This document shows, one piece after another, positions 58,311 to 64,000 of a stretch of 64,000 nt of DNA. Every line of letters begins with the position of its first letter. Position 1 is the first letter of the stretch. The stretch comes from Mesorhizobium loti (lineage in GTDB: Bacteria; Pseudomonadota; Alphaproteobacteria; Rhizobiales; Rhizobiaceae): NCBI RefSeq assembly GCF_013170705.1, contig NZ_CP033334.1, positions 4,565,501 through 4,629,500 on the forward strand, written 5' to 3'. Below the pieces are notes generated by a model. The model had not been told where the DNA came from. It saw nothing but the letters and a program-made list of their open reading frames with translations, and made no database searches. Both the position numbers and the translations under genes were made by a program.

Positions 58311-60203
58311 TTATTTCTGTTTCAGCCGACGCGAGAAACGCAACCATTTGTCTTCGACCGCCCGTGGCTGGGCCAGGATCGTGGTGAGTTCGACGGGCAG
58401 GGTCGGAACCAGCGGCTTCTTGGTGGCGACACCGTCGGCGATCATGACGAGCGAGTGGTAGAACTCGGTGCCGGCAGCCGATCTGGGCGCTACCGCCTCA
58501 TGCATGACGCTGATCACCGTGACATCGGGGCAATTGTCCTTGATCGCCTGGTGGAAGGCAATCTTGCCCTCCGGGTCGAGCGCACCGGTCGCCTCGTCGA
58601 GGAACAGGAGGCCCGGCTGCTGCAGGATGATGCGGGCCACCACCAGCTTCTGTTTCTGGCCGCCCGACAGGACCTGATCCCAGCTTTTGCCCTCGCGGTT
58701 TTCATTGGCCATGTGTTCGATGAAGTCACCAAGGCCAGCCTTGTGCAGCGCCGACGCGACTTGAGCATCGCCGTGGTCGTGTTCGGAGCCCGGCAGGCAG
58801 ACCAGCTGTTTCAGCGACACCTGCTGCAGCTTGACCTCCTGGGCGGCATAGAAACTCTTCACTCCGTCGGGGAAGACGATGGTGCCGCGGCCATAGGGCC
58901 AGAGGCCGTTGATCGCCTTTATCAACGAGGTCTTGCCGCAGCCGGATTCACCTTTCAGGAACGTCCACTCGCCGCGCCGGAAGCGCAGGTTCGCGGCGCT
59001 GAGGAACGGCGTCGCATCCTCGCCCTGATGCGCCAATTCGAGTTTCTGGATGGTCAGGCCGAAAACCGGATTCTGGCTGGCATAGTGGAAGTCCGAGCGG
59101 CCGGTCTGGCTGTAGAATTCCTGCGGGTGCTGGACGTTCTCGATGGCTCTCGCCAATTCGGTGACACGCTGGCTGTTGGCACGCAGCGTGGCGATGGCAG
59201 GCATGACATGGATGAACCACGAACACTGGCTGATAAGTTGGGCGACCATTTCCGAGCCCGTGATGTAGCCCTTGTAGTCCAAGCGGCTGTGGATGAAGGG
59301 CACGAGCCCCGGCGCATAGGCCACGATACGGGCGCCGACGAAATTGTAGATCAGTTCGAACGACATATAACTGGTGTTGACGACATTCAGCCGGCCCCAC
59401 GTGCGATCGATATCGATGTAGAGACGGTCGTGCATCATCTTCTGCACGTCCTCACCGTGCGACGCGGCGACATGGAAGCTGCGGCGCAGGAATGTCGTCA
59501 GCTCGCCGCGATAGCTGCCCTCGGCTTTCTGCATGCGGATATTAAGTCGTTCCAGCAGGCTGCCGAGCTTGACGGCGATCCAGGTGTTGAGCGGCACGTA
59601 AGTGGCAACAGCCAGAAGCGCGAGGACAGCGCTGCCATAGCTACCCAGGAACTCCAGGCCTTTGACCTCCACCGACGACTGGATCAGGTTCTGACCGATA
59701 AAATAGAGCGAAGTTGCCAGGCCCAGCACGCCCATAGCGAGACCTATAGCGCCGCCGGTCATGTCCTTGATCGATTCCTGGATGCGCTGGTCGATGTTGT
59801 CGGGCGTGACGGCGCCGCCGGCCACGGACCCATGCTGTGCATGGAAATGGGTATGATTGCCGTCGAGCAAGGCCTGGTTGAACTTGCCGTTCAGCCAGCC
59901 ACGCCATTTGCGGTGCAAGGTCGCGGAGACGAGATTGCGCACGCCGGTAAAGCCGACGTCCTTGAGAACGACCAGCAACACCAATATGCCGGCATTGGTC
60001 AGGATGGTCTCAAGCGGGCGGGTATTGGCGGCATCGTGGAGAAAGGCAATCGAATTGACCAATTCGCCGGAAGCCATGGCAAACCAAACGCTGGCCTTGC
60101 TGGATAGGGCGGTCAACAGCGCGATGACGATGGTCAGCGTCCAGGCTTCTTTCCACCGATCCGACAGCCAGTAGGCCCGCATCAGCCCCCAGAAACTGCG
60201 CAT
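58311..60203 (-). CDS. ABC transporter ATP-binding/permease protein (SbmA/BacA-like or YddA-like)
   Basis: A half-transporter of 630 residues: an ABC_membrane_2-type helical domain (RAYWLSDRWKEAWTLTIVIA, LRRKWRGWLNGKFNQALLDG) followed by a nucleotide-binding domain with Walker A GESGCGKT, signature LSGGQKQKLVVARI and Walker B LLFLDEATGALDP. It should act as a homodimer. The ATG at 60203 is chosen but has no clear Shine-Dalgarno; GTG or TTG at 60296 or 60308 would add about 31-35 residues. The fold group is linked to peptide, vitamin B12 or long-chain acyl transport; the substrate is not known. Confidence 0.82.
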   Translation of the reverse strand: MRSFWGLMRAYWLSDRWKEAWTLTIVIALLTALSSKASVWFAMASGELVNSIAFLHDAANTRPLETILTNAGILVLLVVLKDVGFTGVRNLVSATLHRKWRGWLNGKFNQALLDGNHTHFHAQHGSVAGGAVTPDNIDQRIQESIKDMTGGAIGLAMGVLGLATSLYFIGQNLIQSSVEVKGLEFLGSYGSAVLALLAVATYVPLNTWIAVKLGSLLERLNIRMQKAEGSYRGELTTFLRRSFHVAASHGEDVQKMMHDRLYIDIDRTWGRLNVVNTSYMSFELIYNFVGARIVAYAPGLVPFIHSRLDYKGYITGSEMVAQLISQCSWFIHVMPAIATLRANSQRVTELARAIENVQHPQEFYSQTGRSDFHYASQNPVFGLTIQKLELAHQGEDATPFLSAANLRFRRGEWTFLKGESGCGKTSLIKAINGLWPYGRGTIVFPDGVKSFYAAQEVKLQQVSLKQLVCLPGSEHDHGDAQVASALHKAGLGDFIEHMANENREGKSWDQVLSGGQKQKLVVARIILQQPGLLFLDEATGALDPEGKIAFHQAIKDNCPDVTVISVMHEAVAPRSAAGTEFYHSLVMIADGVATKKPLVPTLPVELTTILAQPRAVEDKWLRFSRRLKQK

Positions 60204-60696
60204 CGAGGATACCGGCGTCAAATGCGACGGCCCTGTGGCGCCGCTGTGTAGTCCATCCGGTACTGACTCCTGCGATCGTCTGCCGATCCGAATCACGATC
60301 CCGCCCAAACCTTTTTTTGTTTTGTTACGGATGGTAACACCAATTGATCATTTTCCATTAATTTTTGTAGAGGGGCGGCCGGATAAAGGGCGCCGGCCGT
60401 GTCGGCAAGGCAACAGAGCGGGTTTCCAGGACGTCGCGCGCAAGCCTGCTGAAAAGCGATTTAATATAATGATATCATTTGTTTACCGGGTGCGATGACG
60501 TGGCACACACACCTTCCCCAGGGGAAGGTATTCACACGATTTCGTGACCTTGTTTTGGCTTGTTGGATTTGCCGATTTTTCATTGCAGGCTAACCAGATT
60601 CCGGAAAACAGCCCGTCACAATGTGTCAACGGCCCTGTCCCAAAGGCCGAACAATGACCTGAAAAAGTCTCCGCGGCAGGCGAAGGGAATGACAGG
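60204..60696. other. AT-rich intergenic region upstream of the ABC transporter
   Basis: About 490 bases with no convincing gene, between the DsbA-like gene (ending at 60697 on the minus strand) and the ABC transporter start. It holds several short dyads: GTTAC-GGATG-GTAAC (60324-60338), the 12-bp palindrome AATGATATCATT (60468-60479) and a MerR-like site at 60511-60529. T-runs near 60311-60322 are notable against the high-GC background. It probably contains the transporter promoter. Confidence 0.6.
60511..60529. promoter_or_regulatory. perfect ACCTTCCCC dyad resembling MerR-family operators
   Basis: ACCTTCCCC-A-GGGGAAGGT is a 19-base perfect inverted repeat. The half-site ACCTTCCCC is like that of CueR/HmrR-type copper-responsive operators, though those usually have a longer centre. 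No MerR gene is in the window. It lies about 310 bases before the ABC transporter start on the minus strand and could alternatively be a hairpin ending the DsbA-like transcript. Confidence 0.4.
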
Positions 60697-61377
60697 TCAG
60701 CCGACTGTGTCCAGCTCGCCGCGGGCCTTGGCCGCCGCCACCTCACGGATGGCATCGGCCAGCGTGTCGACGTCCTGCGCGCCCATCACGGCATATTTGC
60801 CTTCAAGCAGAAAACACGGCACGCCTGATATGCCCATGCGCGAAGCCGTGGCGATCTCGGTGCGCACCTCTTCGACATCGGCGTCGGTCGGCAAGAGCGT
60901 CGCCACCACGGATGCGTCCATGCCGGCCTCGCGGGCGGCTTCGACCAACACGGCATGGTCGCCAATGTTGACGCCCTCCTCGAAATTCAGCTGGAACAGG
61001 CGGCGGACCAGTCTGTTCTGCACCGCTTCACTGGCGGCGCCAGCCCAGCGGATCAGGCGGTGCGCATCCAGCGTGTTGGGCGCCACCTTGATGGCATCGA
61101 AGGCAAAGGAAATGCCCTCGGCGTCGCCAAGCGGTTCGATGCGGGCATGGATCTCGCGAATGCGCTCGTCGCTGCCGAACTTGGCCAGCATATACTCCCG
61201 GCGGTCCTTGCCCTGCGGCGGAATGGTCGGATCGAGCTGGAACGGCCGCCAGCGTATGTGCACATCTACATCACCGGCCGCGGTAACCGCCTTGTCCAGC
61301 CGCTTCTGACCGATGAAGCACCACGGACAGACGACGTCCGACACCACATCAACGGTTATGGCGTTCGCTTCGCTCAT
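60697..61377 (-). CDS. DsbA family oxidoreductase (FrnE-like)
   Basis: A 226-residue thioredoxin-fold protein. The active site is VVCPWCFIGQ with Cys17 and Cys20, followed by RWRPFQLDPTIPPQGKDRREYM and the cis-Pro segment GISGVPCFLLEGKYAVMGAQ. No signal peptide is present, so unlike DsbA it acts in the cytoplasm; FrnE relatives are linked to oxidative stress. The second cysteine next to the cis-Pro (VPCF) is also worth noting. It lies 16 bases after the peptide-binding protein gene, probably in one operon. Confidence 0.9.
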   Translation of the reverse strand: MSEANAITVDVVSDVVCPWCFIGQKRLDKAVTAAGDVDVHIRWRPFQLDPTIPPQGKDRREYMLAKFGSDERIREIHARIEPLGDAEGISFAFDAIKVAPNTLDAHRLIRWAGAASEAVQNRLVRRLFQLNFEEGVNIGDHAVLVEAAREAGMDASVVATLLPTDADVEEVRTEIATASRMGISGVPCFLLEGKYAVMGAQDVDTLADAIREVAAAKARGELDTVG

Positions 61378-61393
61378 CTCGATCTCCGGATTT

Positions 61394-63211
61394 TCAGTTC
61401 GGTTTGCGCCACCATGTCGGCAGCTGATAACCGAATATGGGCGTCTTCCGCGGATGTTCCAGATAATTCCAGTACGCCAGCCACTGCTGCGTGTTGTACT
61501 GCATCGGCACCATATAGTTGCCCGAGATCAGCAACCGGTCGAGAACGCGAACGGCGGCGACATAGTCCTCCTTGGTGTGTGCGTTCAGCATGGCGTCGAT
61601 CGCGGCATCGATTGCCGGGTCGGCGACACCGGCAAGATTGAACGATCCTTCGGTCCTGGCCGCAGTGGACGACCAACGCCCGATCTGCTCGATGCCCGGG
61701 GACAAGGAATTGTTGAAGCCGCTCGAGCCGACCAGCACCTCGAAGTCGAAACGTTGCTTGCGCGACTGGATCTGGTCGCCGTCCAGGCTGCGGATGCTGA
61801 CGTTGATGCCGATCTTTTCCAGTGTGCGCTGGTAGATGCCGGCCAAGCGTTCTTCGTCCTGCGAAGCGGTCAGGATCTCGAATCCGAAAGGTTTGCCGTC
61901 AGAATCGAGCATTATGCCGTCCTGCACGCGGTAACCGATGCTTTTCAGGAGATCGAAAGCGGCCTTAAGCACCTTGCGGTCCTGGCCTGAACCGTCGGTG
62001 ACCGGCGGTTTCCATGTACCGTCCATGATTTCGGCCGGCACGCGGCCGGGGTAGGGGGCCAGCAACGCCCTTTCCCTGTCGTCGGCCGGGTGGCCAAGCG
62101 CGGAGAGCTCGGAATTCTGCCAGTAGCTCATCGTGCGCGTGTATTTGCCGCCGAACAGGTTCTTGTTGGCCCATTCGAAATCGTAAAGCATGCCGAGCGC
62201 GCGCCGAACCACCGGGTTGGAGAATTTCGGCAGCCTGGTGTTGAACAGGAAACCGGTCACGACAGGCGGGATGCCAGTGTCGAAAGTTTCGGAAACCACC
62301 TCACCCCTGTGGAAGGCGGGAAAGTCGAGATCGCGCTCGCGCTTCACCGGATCACCGTCGTCGTCGATGGCGCAAAGGCCCTTCTTGAAGGCTTCGAGCT
62401 TGGCGTTGGCATTGAGGAAATATTCGATGGTGATCTGGTCGTAATTGTCGAAGCCGCGCTTGGCGGGTACGTCCTTGCCCCAGTAGTCCGGATTGCGCTT
62501 GAAGACGATGCGCTGGCCGGGCGTCACCTGCGCGATCGTGTAGGGTCCGCTGCCGATCAACGGCTTCAGCGTCGTCCTGTCGAATGTGTCCATGTCAAAG
62601 GCATGCTTGGGGATGATCGGCGTCAGCGCGATGATCAGGGGAAATTCGCGATCGGCCTTGTCGTTGAAAGTGAAGCGCACGCTGTGGTCGCCGGTCTTTT
62701 CGAGCTTGGCGATCCTTGCCATGCGGTCGCTGTAGGGTGGGCGGCCCTTTTGCGTAAAGGCATCATAGGTGAACAGCACGTCTTCCGGTGTCACCGGCTG
62801 TCCGTCCGACCATTTGGCCTTTGGGTTGAGATGGAATTCGATGCTCTTGCGCTCCGGGTCCATGTCGGCGGTATCGGCGAGCAGCCCATAGAGCGTGAAA
62901 GCCTCATCCGCGCTGCGCTGCATCAGCGGCTCGAAGACCAGATTGCCGAAGATCGTGTCCATCATGCCGCGCGCGGTCGTACGCAGGCTTTTCAGAATGA
63001 AAGGGTTGAGGTTGTCGAAGCTGCCGACGACGCAATAGGTGATGCTGCCGCCCTTCGGCGCGTCGGGATTGACGTAGCTGAAATGCGCGTAGTCCGGCGG
63101 CAGGGCCGGTTCGCCCTGCATGGCAATCGCGTATCTTGGCTCCGACAGCGCCGGCAGCGACAGGGTGAGAAACGATATCGCGGTGATCAGCCAAACAAGA
63201 ACGCGGCCCAT
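61394..63211 (-). CDS. peptide ABC transporter substrate-binding protein (SBP family 5, YejA-like)
   Basis: A 605-residue periplasmic receptor with a signal peptide (MGRVLVWLITAISFLTLSL, cleavage near ALS-EPRYA at residue 23). The mature part reads HFSYVNPDAPKGGSITYCVVGSFDNLNPF, the YejA-type opening, with KAKWSDGQPVTPEDVLFTYDAF and IGSGPYTI. YejA-like proteins feed the YejBEF importer for peptides and microcin C. AAGGAGACGGTC precedes the ATG at 63211. No permease or ATPase of this type follows in the window. Confidence 0.92.
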   Translation of the reverse strand: MGRVLVWLITAISFLTLSLPALSEPRYAIAMQGEPALPPDYAHFSYVNPDAPKGGSITYCVVGSFDNLNPFILKSLRTTARGMMDTIFGNLVFEPLMQRSADEAFTLYGLLADTADMDPERKSIEFHLNPKAKWSDGQPVTPEDVLFTYDAFTQKGRPPYSDRMARIAKLEKTGDHSVRFTFNDKADREFPLIIALTPIIPKHAFDMDTFDRTTLKPLIGSGPYTIAQVTPGQRIVFKRNPDYWGKDVPAKRGFDNYDQITIEYFLNANAKLEAFKKGLCAIDDDGDPVKRERDLDFPAFHRGEVVSETFDTGIPPVVTGFLFNTRLPKFSNPVVRRALGMLYDFEWANKNLFGGKYTRTMSYWQNSELSALGHPADDRERALLAPYPGRVPAEIMDGTWKPPVTDGSGQDRKVLKAAFDLLKSIGYRVQDGIMLDSDGKPFGFEILTASQDEERLAGIYQRTLEKIGINVSIRSLDGDQIQSRKQRFDFEVLVGSSGFNNSLSPGIEQIGRWSSTAARTEGSFNLAGVADPAIDAAIDAMLNAHTKEDYVAAVRVLDRLLISGNYMVPMQYNTQQWLAYWNYLEHPRKTPIFGYQLPTWWRKPN

Positions 63212-63444
63212 GACCGTCTCCTTAACAGGTCGGCTTGATGATTCGGTGAGCACCCTAGCATGAGGCAGCTGCGTGCCGGCCAATGGTGTCATCAAGAATT
63301 ACAAGTGAGCGGGCTGGATTCGGCACCGCTTGCAGTGTAACACGCCGTCCGAAGTCATTCTGTTGCCTCATTTCGGCAACAGGTAGCTGGACCACGCGGC
63401 GCAGAGAAGCCGGTTCCGGGATCATTTGAGAGGAAATGCACGAC

Positions 63445-64000
63445 ATGACGAGCCTGAACAGCAACGCGTACCGCCTGTCGGTCATGGCCGCTGGCGTGAT
63501 CGGCTTTCTGGGCGCAGGACTTCCCGCGGCTTCCGCGCAGCAACAGCAGCAGATACCTCAGGGCTGGTTCAAGGCCTGCACCAAGCAGGAAGACGTCGAT
63601 ATCTGCAACGTCCAGAACATCGTCACCGCCGGCAACGGCCAGCTCGTCACCGGTGTCAGCCTGATCGAACTCAAGGGCAAGGTTAACCGCAAGGTATTCC
63701 AGGTCACGGTGCCGACCGGCCGCCTCGTGCCTCCCGGCATCGGCCTGCAGATCGACACCGGCAAGACGCAGAAGCTCGACTATGTCATCTGCTTCCCGGA
63801 TCGTTGCGTGGCGGAAGTGCCGCTGACCGACCAGCTCGTCGCCTCGTTCAAGAAAGGCCAGGGTATCACGCTGACCTCGATCAATTTCCAGAACCAGGCC
63901 AACCCGATCAAGATCGCGCTGCAGGGCTTCAGCGGTGCCTATGACGGCCCGCCGCTGCAGCAGTCGGACATCGAGGACCGGCAGAAGAAGCTCCAGGACT
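63445..64000 (+). CDS. invasion associated locus B (IalB) family protein, 3' end cut by window edge
   Basis: A secreted protein of which 185 codons are visible. The signal peptide spans about residues 1-31 (LSVMAAGVIGFLGAGLPAASA), followed by a Gln-rich stretch and the IalB domain: GWFKACTKQEDVDICNV with two cysteines, then KLDYVICFPDRCVAEVPLTD with two more, a pattern likely to give two disulfides. ATG 63445 is preferred because AGAGGA lies about 10 bases upstream; 63436 is in frame but too close to it. The family was named from Bartonella but is widespread in non-pathogenic rhizobia, where its role is unclear. Confidence 0.88.
   Translation, partial: MTSLNSNAYRLSVMAAGVIGFLGAGLPAASAQQQQQIPQGWFKACTKQEDVDICNVQNIVTAGNGQLVTGVSLIELKGKVNRKVFQVTVPTGRLVPPGIGLQIDTGKTQKLDYVICFPDRCVAEVPLTDQLVASFKKGQGITLTSINFQNQANPIKIALQGFSGAYDGPPLQQSDIEDRQKKLQD

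Noticed and set aside
58236..60107. A 623-codon plus-strand open frame opposite the ABC transporter
   Set aside because: The minus strand encodes intact Walker A, signature and Walker B motifs; the plus-strand product has no domain and is a mirror frame.
62090..63238. A 382-codon plus-strand open frame opposite the YejA-like gene
   Set aside because: It is an antisense frame without domain; the minus strand has a signal peptide, a ribosome-binding site and family motifs.

Overview
The window reads as a chromosomal segment of a high-GC alphaproteobacterium of the order Hyphomicrobiales (Rhizobiales), most like Mesorhizobium or a close relative. The evidence is the gene families present (DUF982, DUF1289, an IalB-type secreted protein, many ABC importers), the long ATGA-overlapped operons, and short palindromic intergenic repeats of a type scattered through rhizobial genomes. 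The genus is an inference from style, not from a search.

Layout. 1-2.1 kb: a truncated NCS1 nucleobase-type permease behind a GcvA-like LysR regulator. 2.4-10.5 kb: an operon pairing a cytosolic leucyl aminopeptidase and a proline-iminopeptidase-type hydrolase with a complete Dpp/Opp-type peptide importer. 11.2-18.6 kb: a thiolase divergent from acetoacetyl-CoA synthetase, a cysteine-less SCP-x-like thiolase with a DUF35 partner and a MaoC hydratase, an MFS transporter and a GntR/UTRA regulator. 18.8-26.7 kb: a carbohydrate or polyol operon (SDR, class II aldolase, Rbs-type importer with two permeases, PfkB kinase, second SDR). A 15-bp identical palindromic operator lies in front of both operons, so the GntR regulator probably controls both.

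26.7-27.6 kb holds a decayed integrase fragment butted against dusA, a known attachment gene, so it looks like the scar of an integrated island. 27.5-37.6 kb is housekeeping: dusA, a retropepsin-like protease, cobT, a histidine kinase, a nuclease, GST, a UDG-family protein, an Lrp regulator, a GNAT acetyltransferase, an AlkD-like protein and a beta-hydroxyacid dehydrogenase. 37.8-40.2 kb is a polar amino acid importer without its ATPase. 40.3-44.6 kb holds molybdenum-cofactor genes (mobB, mobA, moaA) around a DMT transporter and two small secreted proteins. 44.8-49.4 kb holds small enzymes and two regulator/target pairs (MarR with an alpha/beta hydrolase, TetR with an SDR), each with clear palindromic operators.

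49.6-64 kb: an L,D-transpeptidase, a tRNA-Val(CAC), phosphoglycolate phosphatase, rpiA, a DUF2059 protein, glutathione reductase, the magnesium transporter MgtE, an SbmA/BacA-like or YddA-like ABC transporter, a DsbA/FrnE-like oxidoreductase, a YejA-like peptide-binding protein and a truncated IalB family gene. No CRISPR array, rRNA, intact insertion sequence or intact prophage was seen.
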